Shown here: piece by piece, positions 10,440 through 23,997 of the stretch
Position numbering within the stretch: position 1 is the stretch's first letter
Layout of the letters: each line of letters begins with the position of its first letter
Source of the DNA: Monodelphis domestica
Taxonomy: Eukaryota; Chordata; Mammalia; Didelphimorphia; Didelphidae
Direction of reading: 5' to 3'
Length of the DNA: 64,000 bases
Assembly (NCBI RefSeq): GCF_027887165.1
Contig: NC_077232.1
Location: forward strand, 13,851,255-13,915,254
The notes under the pieces: generated by a model
What the model was told of the DNA's origin: nothing
Database searches by the model: none
Seen by the model: the letters and a program-made list of their open reading frames with translations, nothing else
Position numbers and translations under genes: made by a program

Positions 10440-10792
10440 TAGTAGCTGTATCCATTCAAAATCTTTACTTGCCTGTCCAAACTTTCAATATCATCTCATT
10501 CTCCCCATTCACAGGTGAGGAAATTACCTAAAATATGCTTTGAAAACAAGAGTCATTACTTTGATCTGTTCCTCCTCTCTTCTCTTTATTCAAAGTCCTA
10601 TTCACAACTTTACCCATTCTCCCTACTTTTAATCTAATGGCTTATGAAGAAAAGTATCTAATCTCTTGTACACTCATAATTTTTAACAATCTATAAATGT
10701 TTACACTTGTCCCCTTTTTTCCCTCTCTTACTAACTACTTCAAGCTTTAGAACCTCTATTATGTGACCTTGAAAGAATTACCCTAATGACCA

Positions 10793-11638
10793 TGGAAGAG
10801 GCATGTAGAAAGAGAGGTTTTTCAGGAGAAGCCAAGCATGCAAGAAATAAAGCTGGGGACCTGTCTGTCAATCAAGGGGAAGATTCCAAACAGAATGTTA
10901 ACAGGAGGAGAGGCAGTTGGAGCTGGCCAGGGGAGATGAACTGAGGAGACTTTTTCTCTCTGGGGTGACTGTTCAAGAGAGAAACCTCTTCTCTGGTTTC
11001 TTGACCAAAAGAGACTAGCTTTTTATGATCTAGGCAGTGAGAGACCTTTGGGGTTTGACAGAGTCTCGACTTCATTTACTCAAGCAGAGATTACCTGACT
11101 GAAGAAGAAAGAAGATTTAACTGTTGTCCTCTATCTCTCTACCTGTCTCTGTGTCTTAGCTGTGACAAAATTGACATTTCCCAAACCCTCCTAATTCTCC
11201 TTATAGATTAGGGACATCCCTATTCCCTTCACCTCAATCCACATCCTGTTTGTTCCCAATAAACACTCTTACTTGAGAAAGGCAGAGTGAAGAATATTTC
11301 TCTGAAATCTCATAGTTCCCCTGAGTTATTTAGAAGGTGACTAAGATTGGGGGAGGGTAAAGAGTGGCAGGAAGATGTGGGTGGAAGCTGGGAGGTGAAG
11401 GGAGGAGGAAGGGTAGGAATTATCTTTATTAGCCATTCGTGATCAATAGACAAACCCCAGAGAGTACCCCCTCTAGCAGCATCTCTTCATCAATCTCTCT
11501 ATCTCTCAGAAATACTTCTATCTCCATAACAATTAGGCATCCTGGAGGTTCTGCTAAGCAGCCCTCTAGTGTGAAAGCCAGAGTATCCAGTTACAGCAAC
11601 AAGAAATAGTTCCTCACAGATTATCTACTTTATTACAT
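10793..11638 (+). mobile_element. Probable solo LTR inserted in V2R intron 1 relative
   Basis: This block interrupts sequence otherwise collinear with V2R intron 1 (break just after AATGACC, resuming at ATGATCC). It starts TGGAAGAGG, ends TTATTACA, and contains an AATAAA at about 11259 in the plus direction, followed by pyrimidine-rich sequence. The flanks TGACCA and TGATCC are only roughly alike, so the target duplication is uncertain. It is not related to the ERV-A/B/C LTRs by eye. Confidence 0.4.
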
Positions 11639-11725
11639 GATCCACACCCTATACAATATGACACATTGCTATTGCTGTGCTTGTAGAGTTTTGCCTGGAT
11701 CTTTACTTTCTTCCTGTCACTTTAG

Positions 11726-11989
11726 GTCAATTTTAAAACATTACCAACATTTTCTCCTTTCAATATGCTTGAATGAGATAGACAAGAAATCTCTTTTGCT
11801 GCCCAACATAATTCTTAGAATCCAGTTGCTCAGTCTAAAAAACTAGCTGTGGAGAACTTCTTTAAATGGTTGTATGGGACTGGTTTGATCATTTCTAAGT
11901 ATAGTACAAGTCTGGCTGTCATTAGAGGGATGTTATCTACATCAACCATGGTTATGACCGTCATGCTAGGATTTTATGAAGTCCCACAG
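11726..11989 (+). pseudogene. V2R exon 2 pseudogene
   Basis: Acceptor TTTAG at 11721-11725 and a GT donor at 11990 flank a 264-bp exon, against 292 bp in the intact gene. It begins like the intact exon (KHYQHFLL, then LLPNIILRIQLL), but a deletion of about 10 bases after CAGTTGCTCAGT shifts the frame and produces a TAG at 11844-11846. A second in-phase loss of about 18 bases removes the region before AVI. The rest, ending FYEVPQ at the donor, is readable in another frame. It encoded part of the extracellular ligand-binding domain. Confidence 0.88.
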
Positions 11990-12539
11990 GTCAGGAACTA
12001 CTGCACATTTTCAAATAATTTACACTATATACATATGTAAATTTTTGATGTATCTCTTAGATAAATCATGTCTTTATGTGTACAAACAAATTCCTCCATA
12101 AGCAGAAGAGATGAGTATATATCCAAGAAAATAAGAAATTATGTATTTCAGTAAATTCACTGAGGCTTCTATGCTATAGCTTACTTCAAGAAAATTACTA
12201 ATGACTACTTAATGAAAAAATTATAAATTATTCAATAAGATTAAAATATTTATATTCCTCTATGGCAAGAAAATGATTGTTAACACCTAGGAACTTTATC
12301 ATTTTTATGGAAATTAAGTATATATACATACATAGAGGTGTGTATGGAATGTTTTTAGAAGGACTATTACCTCTGGAGACAGAGATTTCTGGGATCATTT
12401 TAGGAATGCTCATCCACCTTTCTGAGATATTTCACCCAAATCTCCAAGAATTTTTAGTAGGCATTACAGCCATGTCCAGTCCCAGTAATCAGGATAAATC
12501 AACTTAATAATAACTGAACACCTTCAAAAGTCTCAGTGA

Positions 12540-14450
12540 ATTAGGATGATGTATAACCCAAGCATATAGAAACTAAATATAATGAACACTAAAATATGAA
12601 ACAAATGGCATCACATTCACATTCATAAAAGTTACTGAGTTGTAAGAGGAAATGGAAAGCTAAAATTTATTACAGGATATTTGAACTTCTCTCAAAACGA
12701 CATAAATTTTACCACAAAATAAATAACTAAAAAAAGTCAAGTCTATCTATATAATTTTAGAAAATTTAAATATGATAAGACTTTGGAGAATAAATTATGT
12801 AAATAGTAGCATACATTTTTCTCAAAAATAAATGGCATATTTTTTAAAAGTGACCACATTTAGGACCAAAAATTCATAGCCCAATATAAAAACATAAAAT
12901 TATTAAATTCATCCTTTTCAAGCCATATTATGTTAAAACTTGTATTCCAAAACAGGTGATGAAAACAGAGATAAATAATTAGGTGGATCCTTTATAAAAT
13001 AATAAAAAAAATGAGTTGGTAAAAAAAAAAGGTGTAGAAATGATGTCACTGAAGAGAAGGACAGCAATGGTACAAGGTACAAAATTAATGGGACACAACC
13101 AAAGCAGTATTTGGGGAAAATATATATCTCAATAGTTACATAAATAAAATAAAGGAAGCAAAGGTCAACAAATTGGGTTAAACAACTAAAAATAACCTTG
13201 AAAATGTATTAATTAATAATCCACAAATAAACACCAAAGTGGGAATACTGATAAAAAAAAGAGAAATTAATAAAACAAACTACCACTGAACTAATAAATG
13301 ATATGAGGTGGTGGTTTTGTAAAAAAAAAATGAAGAGAGAGAAAATCATTTTAGCTCATTTTATTTTTAAAAGCAAGAAAAGTAAATTTACCAATATCAA
13401 AAATGAAAAATATGAACTCATACTTAATTAAGATGACATTAAAGCTATTATTAGGAAACATATTCCCCAATTATATGTTCATAATCAAATGAAATCTAAC
13501 CAAAATTGACTTTGACATATGAAATCCTTATTTGAAAAAAATTCCTGGGAATATGTGACATCAACTCAGGTACAAATGAGAAATTAACCAACATCTAATA
13601 ATGTATGACAAGATAAGGTAAATGGCTAAATTATTTAGACATAAAAGATAATAGCATGAGCAAATTAGGGTAGAATGGATGAGTATGCCACTAGAGATAA
13701 GTAATGACCCAACAAGAGATAGAAAATATTATGGGATGTAAAATGTATCTTTTTGATTACATCACATTAAAATGGTTTTATACAAATGAAGTTAAAGGAA
13801 TTTTGATTAAAAAGAATGGAGGAAATTGGGAGAAAAATTTACCACAGTTTTCACTGATAAAGCTTTATTTCTGAAATATATAGAGAAAGGAGTCAAATTT
13901 ACAAGAATACAAGTTTTCCCCAATTTAAAAAATGGACAAAGAATATAATAAAATTTTCTAGTAGAGAAATTAAAGCTAAAGATATTAGAGAAATTATCTA
14001 AATTTGTATTGATTGGGAAAATGCAAAATAAAAGAACTATTGGTTTTCATTTCATACTGATCAGATTGACTATGACAAAAAGGGAAAATGAGAAATCTTA
14101 GAGAAGATTCCATAAAATTAAGGCATACAATATTTTAGTTGTTTTGAAGGGATCCTATCACTCTGAAGAAAAATTAGGAATTGTGACCCAATGGATATAA
14201 AACTTTGTATCTCCTTTTATGTAGTCATATCATTACTATGACTTTAGGACAAAGATCAAAGTAAAAGAAAAAAATCAGATATGTATTGAAATATTAAAGT
14301 AGATCTTCTTGTGTTATCAAAGAATTGTCTTTGAAGGGGTTGTTTATTGGTGGGGTTATGGTTGAACAAGTCAGGGTATATGATTTTAACAACATCCTAA
14401 GGTGGTTTAAGAATTGATGAGCAGGGTGTTTTTAGAAAATCCAGGGCAGG
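12540..14450 (+). mobile_element. L1 fragment: ORF2 remains and 3' UTR
   Basis: Degraded plus-strand L1. Around 13080-13290 the sequence GGGACACAACCAAAGCAGTA and the following AATAAAATA... repeats belong to the ORF2 region between endonuclease and reverse transcriptase. At 13740-13920 the ORF2 C-terminal part is readable in pieces, and 14150-14450 carries the 3' UTR (TCCTATCACTCTGAAGAAA, TGGTTGAACAAGTCAGGGTA, GATGAGCAGGGTG). Many stops; not functional. Confidence 0.75.
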
Positions 14451-14837
14451 CTAGTAATAACTGAGGGAGTGAAGAGCACAGGACAGGAGAATTTTTTCAC
14501 TAATTTATTATGATAATAGCAACATTCTAGGATAAAAATATGTCAAGTAGGAAGAAAGAAACAATTCAAATACCAAGCAGTTAAAATCAGGACTACATAG
14601 GTCATAGAAGGCTTGGAATATGACATTCTGGTAGGCGAAAGAGGTAGGTTCACAATGCAGAATCACATACCTAGAAAAACTAAGTATATTCCTGTAGGGT
14701 AAAAGATATCATTGAATGAAATAGATTTCCAGGAATTCATGATGAAATGACCATACATAACAAGAAAATTTGATTTCCAAACACAAGGACCAAGAGAAGC
14801 CTAAAAAGTCAAATAAGACACACAAAATTCAAGCTTT

Positions 14838-14868
<31 letters not shown>

Positions 14869-15779
14869 TCCTACATGACATTTAAAATTATTAAAATTTT
14901 ATTTATCAGCATTGGAGCAGTCAGAAGTAGTATACATGGACAGAGTGTATGAGTAAGCTGATTAGGATGATATATTATGTGGAAAACAATCAAGACCTGA
15001 AAGAAGAAGACTGCACTGAGAGAAAAGGAAAGGGAGAGATGGAATAAGGTAAATTATCTCACTTTTAGAAGTCTGGAAAAGTATTACATTGGCAGAGAGA
15101 ATGAAGGTGGTTATGGGCAATGCTTAAACCTTCCTCTTAATGTAATTGTCTCAGAGAGGGAATAGCAACAGTAGGATGGTCAAGCTGAAGACTCCATCAA
15201 GTAAAGCTCTGGAAAGATGGAAGGCAAAAAACCTGAGACCTTAAGGACAATCCTGAACCATAAACAAGTTGATGTCTGTCACATATCTTAATTTTTCACC
15301 CTTAAGTCTGTAGCCACAAACTTCCCCCTCCCTCTTACTCTGAACAATTACTGATGTATATATTTTCCTTTGGAATATCAACTATACTGTTACATGTTGT
15401 TTAATTCTTATATAAATCAATGTGAAAACTCAATGAGGTAAATAAGATTATATTATACCACTTTAAAAATCATTTACTTTCATTGTGTATGAGGAAACTT
15501 GGGCAAAGACCCTAGCAACTTTTGCAGTTTCTATAAAATGGAAATGACATCCAAAACAGTTTGCCTTGATAGCTACCAGCTATCTCTGTTCTCTCAACCT
15601 CAACTTTGTTCTCTCTTATTTTTGTTCATTTCTCTTGCCCCTACATGGAGACCTGTGAATAATTTGGCAAGGAGGGATTTTCAAACAACTATATTCAATG
15701 AGGATTAGAATCATACATTGCCATATAAGTAGGAAGGAATTAATAAAAGTTGGAGGTAATAGAAGGGAATGGTAAGTAG
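14451..15779. other. No gene recognised
   Basis: AT-rich, with an (AT)n tract at 14841-14868. No exon or repeat with support was identified on either strand. Open stretches here are short and lack family features. Confidence 0.4.
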
Positions 15780-16065
15780 GGGGTGGTGACAAAAAGCAAA
15801 ACACTTGCGAATAGCAACAAGGTGGAAGAGGAAAGAGCAATATCAAAAGGGGAAAAGAAGATGGAGGGGAATACACAGTTGGCAATCATTGTAAATGTGA
15901 ATGGGATGATCTCACTCATTAAATGGAAGTTGGGAGCAGAAAAGATGACAACAAAGAATGATAGGATATTTTGTTTACAAGAAAAAATTTGAGGCAGGGA
16001 AACATACAGGGTAAAGGTAAGGGATTGGAGCAGAATTTATTATGCAGCATCTTATTAAAATTAAT
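15780..16065 (+). mobile_element. L1 ORF2 endonuclease fragment
   Basis: Reads in pieces as the start of ORF2: the frame at 15880-15990 gives VNVNGMISLIKWKL and later FCLQEKI, which correspond to the beta strand and catalytic-loop region of the L1 AP-type endonuclease (Asn-Val-Asn-Gly; Leu-Gln-Glu). It ends abruptly at the LTR at 16066. A similar fragment is at 31260-31640. Confidence 0.65.
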
Positions 16066-17041
<976 letters not shown>

Positions 17042-18645
17042 ATCCCCCCTGAAGATCTTTGGGAGACTAGTCTTCCCATTGATCATTTAACATAATCATC
17101 TTGTAGTCCTAAAGCACTTCTAACTACAAATGTATGCAATATTGCACTTTTAAGGGAAAATTACAATAGTTATAGAAAAATAGAAAAGAGTGAAAGCAAA
17201 ACCAATGTTTTGCTTGTGACTTTGACAAAAAGCCATATTAGGGGGCAGTACCCTTTGGCATAAAAATGTATATTTACAATAGATGTTCAATCCACCTTTT
17301 GTTAATTGATTGAATCCAAAAGTTTGTTCTGGATGTTCTTGATGCAGTTTAGGTTTCTGTAAGCATTTTTCTTTGAAGATTTCATTCTTCTGGATTCAAG
17401 GAGTTAGAAAATTTCTTGTCCTGAAATTCTTTATCAAAAAAATTTTAAGTATTGTATTTTTTATAAAAATGCAAAACTATCCACTCTGAAGAGAGTGTTC
17501 ATCAACAGCTGGATAAGTTCAAAGTGATTGAGTTATGAGGTGTATTAGTCAATTAATAAAAGACAAAAAACCAAAAAGCATAAAAGAAAAATAGAGGAAG
17601 AAATTAAGCTTTTGAGAGAAATAAAAAATCAAAAAACAATCAAAATATCCAAAACTATGTATATAAAATTTCTGAATTACAAATGAATAAATTCATAAAA
17701 GGCCCTTTTTTTAGGTTTCAATTAAAGACAATTTCTATCCCACAAGTTTGTAGGGGAAAAAATTGCAGTAATGTTGTATTTACCCATTATATGTTAGGAC
17801 TACAGAAAGTTGCCATATCTTAAGTGAGAATCTAGATTTTCTTGTGAAAATGAAAGTATCATTTCCTCTTCTGATATTTAATCATTTTCCATGGATAGGG
17901 GAGCCAAACTATCCAACTGTTAGGCACATTTTTAGAAAGTATTTTACAAAGAATGTGGTTCAAGGAGTCCTGAATCTTAACATACATCAGGGACTACAAC
18001 CTCAAGTCTCACACTAGGTTCAAATTCTTTCATATTGCCTTAGAATTTTATCAATCCCACAGAGATTGGATTCTTTTGACATGTGTGCCCTTTTGGCACT
18101 TTTTCAGGTTAAATCTGTGCTTCTATGGCACTATGTAGATAAAATCTGTGCTCATTTTTTATCCCATTTTCTAGAATAAGACACAATCATTAATCACAGA
18201 CCCATAACATTTATTAATATAATGGTAGGTTTCCATATTCTAAAGCTTTTCTGGTATACATTTTATGCTAAGCAAATGAACTTCTTAGTTTATTGTAAAA
18301 ATCAAAAATAGTTAAAAGAAAAATTTTTTCAATACAATTACATGTGCTTCAAATGCAAAAAAAAAATGAGAGAAAGAAAAGGAATAAAATACTATATGGC
18401 ACAAATAAAGTGCAATAAAATAGTGCAAATTAATCAATGGGGAAGTCTTATAATAATCAATAGTTAAATACTATTAATATAGTCAATGATTCATTATCAA
18501 CAGAGGGTACTCATTTTACATGGCTACAATGAATCCATGAGTCTCTTTTCCCAATTTTAATAGCTGTAAGTGTAGTTAATAGGACTTGGAATGGTCTATC
18601 ATAAGCAGGTTCAGTTGGTGTCACAACTCCACCACAATCACATAA
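17042..18645 (-). mobile_element. ERV-B-group 3' internal region, truncated
   Basis: Minus-strand continuation of the provirus whose 3' LTR is 16066-17041. It holds the shared non-coding 3' block (GGGGGCAGTACCCTTTGGCA near 17239) and, near 18530-18620, decayed sequence matching the integrase C-terminal domain of ERV-A at 3060-3190. It stops where another LTR begins at 18646. No env seen. Confidence 0.7.
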
Positions 18646-18981
18646 TGTAAAAATAAAATTATATTTCTAATAATAAAAATATTATATTTTATGAGGTTTA
18701 TTAAGGATTATTAGGAATCAAAGAATAAAGAAGATACAAAAAACCCTACATGCCCATGGCTGATTAGCCCATTAAACATCCTTATGATTATCTTAACACT
18801 AAACTTGCTATATTGTTGCAATGGAAGATGTGGGAAGAGCCCATGGGAGGCGTTACTGTCAGTTAAATACCAATTGTGATCTTGCCAATGTGGTGACTCA
18901 GGAGAGATTATAGAGAATTCTGGGAAATACTAAGGACTTCTGGGGCTTGAAATCTAGGGTTCAAAATCTCCTTTTTTTACA
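18646..18981 (-). repeat. ERV-C 3' LTR
   Basis: 336 bp with inverted ends TGTAAAAA and TTTTTACA, followed by a C12-like run (polypurine tract on the minus strand). Minus-strand AATAAA motifs occur near 18700. The homologous stretch at 45246-45470 ends at a poly(A) tail, which places the polyadenylation site. Confidence 0.75.
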
Positions 18982-19910
18982 TGCCCCCCCCCCCCAAGAC
19001 CTGAGGAAGATTAGTCTCTGTGATGGTTCTTTTAATCATACCAGCTAGGAAATCACAATAGTTTGAGGATAGGAGGAAAAGTGTGGACAAAACCAATAAT
19101 TGCTAGGCGCATTAACCAAAAGCCAGTTGTGGGCAGTCCCCTTTGGCATAAGAGTATACATACAAAACAAATGCATTGAAACCCCACACAGTTCAAATCA
19201 CCACATCCCAAAGTTCATTCTGGATCTTCTCGTGCAGCTTGTGGCCTGTGGAGGCATCTTCATGGTGTCTTCCCCAAACAGTTCACTTTCTGGATTTGGA
19301 GAGGTATCATGTTTCTTAACCTAAAATTACTCTCAAAAGGAATTTAAACTTTGTAATTTAAAATAATAATAATTGTACATTCCCCCCTAAAGAGGGTGAT
19401 TGAAAAACACAGAGATCACCTAGGGATATAAGGCTGAGTTATGAGTTATATGAATCAATTGGCAAGAGAAATCAAAAACATTTTTAAAAAATCCAAATAA
19501 AAGAGAAAATAATTTGTGGATGAAATATAGACTATCAAAGTCTTATGTATAAAAAATCTATGAAAAGGAAAAATAAATCTATAACAGGTTCTTGAATCAG
19601 GGCCCAATTAAAATGATATAAGTAATTAAGCATTTACCCAGTCAGTAGTCAGGATTACAGAAAGTTTGCCACACTATGAAAGACAGAAAAGGGACTAAAT
19701 TTTAGGAGCCAGGTAGAAGCCAAATTTGAGATACTTGGTAGAATGTGGAACAAGGAAGACTTTAACACATGTTAAATAGCCCCAACCTCAAACCCCAAAC
19801 ATGTTCAAGTCCTCTTGTCATGGCTCAAAATTTTATCCACCCCATCAGGGTTGGGTGGTCTCTTTGATCTTGTGCTCAATCATCCTGCTCAGACAGTGCC
19901 TTCGGGGATG
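18982..19910 (-). mobile_element. ERV-C 3' internal region, truncated
   Basis: Shared 3' non-coding block of the ERV group (GGGCAGTCCCCTTTGGCATA near 19130, CATTTACCCAGTCAGTAG near 19630). It ends near 19910, where a plus-oriented LTR of the ERV-B group begins. No coding frame of note. Confidence 0.65.
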
Positions 19911-20595
19911 ATAAAGTTGTAAACAGAACAATGAAAAGTCCCCAACTCATACTTAGAGTGAAGCTAAAACCTTAAGCTAGGTCTATTTTTAGATCTAATA
20001 CAAAAGGGTGCTAAGTACCTATAAAGGTTAAATTAATCACTAAAAGGTCAGGCAACTTACAGAGTGCAAACTTAGCAATGAGATGTGAAATACTCAGAAG
20101 ATATAATCTAATCATAGAAGGTGATAACAAAGGAAGATGTAAATTAAGAATGGTCAGTTCTGGGGAAAACGTCTACTGTGATATATGTGAAAATTTAGGG
20201 GAGGTGACATAAGCAAAATTTCTCTTTAAAAGGAGCTCACTCTCTGAACTTAGTGGGGAGTTTGGAGTTAGGGGGGGAGCTGGCTCTCTGAACTCAGTTC
20301 AGTAGTTGAGGATTTCAATGAAGGACTGGAGTTTTGCTTTAGGACAACCTTGTGGTGAGTGATTAAAGACTGACCAGTCTCTCTTAAGGCTAAGGCCTAG
20401 GCCATTTGGCCTAGGCCCTTCATACTATTTTCTCTTACTCTCTACTTTCTCTCTCTTCCCTTAATTCCTTCATTTGTATTAATTAAAATCTCCATAAAAC
20501 CCATCTGACTTGGGTATTTTCATATTTGGGAATTTTTTTCCCATAGCGACCACTTATTTTTTATTTAAATCAATACATTAAAATTATCTTTACAG
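19911..20595 (+). repeat. ERV-B-group LTR, plus orientation, 5' truncated
   Basis: Matches the reverse complement of 41535-40728 and of 21729-20822 (for example AACAATGAAAAGT..., CTTAAGCTAGGTCTATTTTT, GGGGAGGTGACATAAGC, TTAATTAAAATCTCCATAAA). The first ~130 bp of the LTR are missing. It ends TTTACA and is followed by TTTTGGCAATTCGCAG, which has the TTTGGC start seen at the primer-binding sites of ERV-A and ERV-B. Confidence 0.75.
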
Positions 20596-20699
20596 TTTTG
20601 GCAATTCGCAGTCTTGTAACCCACATTTTTGAGGTTACAATAGCTTATAATCATTGACCCACTGTGTCAGCTATGGAAATGGAGAATATAAGGCTTCGG

Positions 20700-20805
20700 T
20701 AACCTTTAAAATAGTGGGAGCCATAAACTGTAAGAGTTAAAATGGTGGAAGGCCATAAACTGTAGTGATTAAAATAGTGGAAGACTTAAATTGTAGTAGA
20801 TATAA
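20700..20805 (+). repeat. Short tandem repeat, about 32-bp unit, three copies
   Basis: Three imperfect units starting TTTAAAATAGTGGGAGCC (about 20705), TTAAAATGGTGGAAGGCC (about 20738) and TTAAAATAGTGGAAGAC (about 20770). They lie between two oppositely oriented LTRs. Confidence 0.75.
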
Positions 20806-20821
20806 GAGTGGGTGAGTAAAT

Positions 20822-21729
20822 TGTGACCACAGAAAATGTTTTCACTACAGTGTCTTGTTTTAAATCAAAATATAAGGTGGTCACCAGGGAAAAATTCCCA
20901 ATTACTCAATATACCCAAGTCAACTGGGTTTTATTGAGTTTTAATTCATACAAATGAGGAATTAAAGAAAGAGAGAAAGAGAGAAAAAAGGGAATAATGG
21001 AAAAAAGGATAAACCAGCCTGGGCCAGCCCTGGCCAACCCAGGCCTAAACCCTAAGTCTTAAGAGACAGATCAGTCAGTTTTTAATCACTTACCACAAGA
21101 TCTGTCCAAGCAGGGATTCAGAGGGACAAAGTCTCCTCAGAGGGAGTTCCAGCCAGAGTCAGCCTCCTCAGACTGTCCTCAAGAGACTCCCAAGAGACTG
21201 TTTCCAACAGACTCCCCTGCTCTCAGATTCTCATCTCCTTATAAAGGGAATTTTCTCCTAAGTCACCTCCCCTAAGTTCTCCAATCTACCAATCACAGTA
21301 GATGTTTTTCAAAGGACAGACCATTCTTAGTTCACACCTGAGTAGACTAATCTTTTGAGTAATTCACACCTGAGTAGACTAGAATCTCTGAGTAAGTTTT
21401 CACCTCTTTGCTCCTTGTAAGTTCACAAGTTGTCTGACCTTTATAGATATCCAAAAATAGGCATAGCTTAAGAATTCTTGTCTTACTATAAGTATGGGTT
21501 TAAGTACTTTTCATTGTTCAGCAAAGAGTTTACAACTTTATTGTCCCCTAGGGTAGTATGGTGAAGTAGAGTTCTCACATTCCTGATCTAAGTAGCTTCA
21601 CTGCCCATATGGGGAATGGTCCCAATGGGGAATGGTCTTAACCTAACCTTATGAAGTAGGTTCTGGGAATTTTTAAGGTTCACAATCCTAACCTTATGAA
21701 GTAGGGTCTGAGAATTTTTAAGGTTCACA
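20822..21729 (-). repeat. ERV-B-group LTR, minus orientation
   Basis: Starts TGTGACCACAG and ends GGTTCACA. A ~44-bp end segment (CCTTATGAAGTAG...AAGGTTCACA) is duplicated in tandem at 21643-21684 and 21685-21729. It is inverted relative to the LTR at 19911-20595. Contains plus-strand CTTATAAAGGG near 21238, the reverse of the promoter TATA region. No clear target duplication. Confidence 0.75.
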
Positions 21730-23213
21730 CTTTTCACCCAAAATGAGATCCATTTCCTTTTCATACCTGGCCATGATCCAGTGTGAGTGCAAAGCAAATG
21801 AATTTCACAAAGTAACTTTTTTTTTATATAAACAACAGTAGTACAACAGGTAATGCACATTCAAAAAGTACCAAAATCCCCAAAATTCACAATAGCCCAG
21901 TTAATTACAATAGCAAACAAACTCACTATCGTTTTTACATGAGTCTGCTGTATGACATTTAAAGAAAATGGATACTTGTCACAAGCTTTTCAGGTATAGC
22001 AATGTTTCAACCTTGGATGAGATATTTAAAAACTAAGTAAAACTTATTTGGGTCTAGAACACCATCAAGTAATCTAAATATCATTACAAAATGTGGCAGA
22101 GGAGTCTAGGAAAAACCCAAACCCTGTACTGTTGATATTGCATAAAGGGAGCTGAAGAGTTATAAATGAGAGATGCTCCTCTTTGGGGGGTGCTCCAGGG
22201 GTACTATATGCTCTGGGATTAACTTCCCAGCTCCTTGGTATGAGACTGTGATGTCGCATCCATCACATTTTTATAAATGTGGGAGGTGAGGATTATAATT
22301 ATGTTTCACTTCAGCTACTAAAATGGACTTTACCTGCTATTAGATGCAGGCAAAATGATCAGAGTTGTTGGAAAAAATCTAAAGATCATGCCTAAAGACC
22401 CCATAAAATCAATTTGAGACATTTAGGTGATTAAATTTTCCAAAGGTTGTTATACAATTTTAATCAGTTTTGATGAAATCCATCCTCTATATGACAATTT
22501 ACAAAGTCAAAATAGAAGAAAGGCTGTTTTTGTATATGGACTTACTCAATAATATTTGATCAGTATAGTTATAGGGGAAAAGCAACAGAATATAACAGTA
22601 GTTAAAACCCAGTACATTAAGATGATTCAGTGTAACAGAAGAGTATTGAATATATTAATATATGAACTTAAAACCAACAAAAATAAATCTGAATCAAAAC
22701 AATCAGCAAAATGCAGTAAAAAATGAATTTTGTAAAACATTAAAGTCTGAAAATCTTATAAATAGAACCTCCCGTCTCTTTAAAGTTTGTTTTTATTTTG
22801 TTTTGTTTTTTATCCATTGAAATTCCTTTTGTCAGTATTGTGGAATTCTCCATATCGAGGAAGAACATGGGTTTTAGGAATCCCAAATTGGGCAGGCCCA
22901 AATGGCAAAGAGTTGCAGGGGGATGAATTCTCCCCTTACTCTTAGGTAAAATAAGTAAAAGGATCAGTGCACTCAAAAAAAATAATCCTTTGAAATAGGC
23001 AATGTAGTGCTCTCTCATAGAATATGCCATACTTGTAATCAATTTTCTGTTTGGAAAAGTCTCTTCCTTCTCATTCCCCCCTCCCCTGGGGTCCCAAGCC
23101 ACATGGAGGCTAATTGTACCCTAAGGAAAGAACACCCCAGTTTTTACCAGTTGGTTTGTGATTCCAAAGACAAAGGGCAGCTACCAGCAGGACTCCATTT
23201 TTACAATAAGTGA
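21730..23213. other. No gene recognised
   Basis: No family could be assigned. A 120-residue minus-strand open stretch at 22740-23102 has one hydrophobic segment (FFLSALILLLILP) but no recognisable domain, and its base use is like the surroundings. It is probably accidental. Confidence 0.4.
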
Positions 23214-23214
23214 C

Positions 23215-23997
23215 CCTATTTTGCCACTTTGCCTCCAATATTTACCACTTTCCTTTATTGCTATATTGGCCCATTTGATAGGCTTGAAATGCTATCTCAG
23301 CATTGTTTTAATTTGCATTTCTCTAATCAAGAATGATTTGGAATATTTTTCATAAGTTTTTTGTGGATTTGGTTTCCTCATCTGAAAATTGTTTGTTCAC
23401 ATCCTTTGACTATTTCTGAAATGGGGAATGGTTTGTAGTCTTATAAATTTGAGAAATTAGACCTTATTCAGAGATATTTGTTATAAAAGTGTATCTCCAG
23501 TTTGATTTTTTTCCCTTCTAATCTTGGTTAGATTAGTTTTGTTTGTCCAAAAGGTTTTTAATGTAATATAAAAAAATTATTCATTTTATATCTTATGATA
23601 CTCTCTATCTCTTATTTGGATATGATTTTTTCTCTTCTCCTAAGTTCTGCCAGGTAACTTCCATTTTCCTTAATTTAGTTATGGTATCACTCTTTATATC
23701 TAAATCACCTATACATTTTGACTGTAGCTTAGTGCAGAGAGTGAGATAAAGGTCTACTCATAGCTTCTGCCATACTGTTTTCTAATTTTCCCAGAAGTTT
23801 TTGTTGAAGAGTAAGTTCTTATTCCAAAAGCTGGCATTTTGGGGTTTATCAAACACTTGGTTGCTAAGGTCATTTACTCCTGTTTATTGTATACCTATTC
23901 TATTCCATTGACCAATCATTCTATTCCTTAGCCAGTATCAGATTGTTCTTATGATTATAGCTCTACAGTACAGTTTGAGATGTGGTACACTAGGCCT
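23215..23997 (-). mobile_element. L1 fragment (antisense), left part
   Basis: Minus-strand L1 3' region: TTTAATTTGCATTTCTCTAA (about 23311), then the C-terminal ORF2 region in reverse, including TATTCCATTGACCAATCATT and TATAGCTCTACAGTA. It continues at 25326 after a non-LTR element inserted in it. Confidence 0.75.

Larger units (their letters stand above)
10440..12500 (+). pseudogene. V2R pseudogene fragment (intron 1 end, exon 2, intron 2 part)
   Basis: A decayed paralogue of the V2R at 53520-62446. Intron 1 sequence at 10500-10790 resembles 56220-56390 (for example TTTTACACCAGC-like and CCCTCTCTTACTAACTAC-type stretches). Exon 2 is at 11726-11989. Part of intron 2 at about 12300-12480 (ATTACCTCTGGAGACAG, then CCCAAATCTC) matches 60640-60740. 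An LTR-like insertion at 10793-11638 separates intron 1 from exon 2. No exon 1 or exon 3 was found for it; L1 sequence follows. Confidence 0.75.

Noticed and set aside
22740..23102. 120-residue minus-strand open frame with one hydrophobic segment
   Set aside because: No recognised domain, no supporting splice or start context, and no homologue in the window; probably chance.
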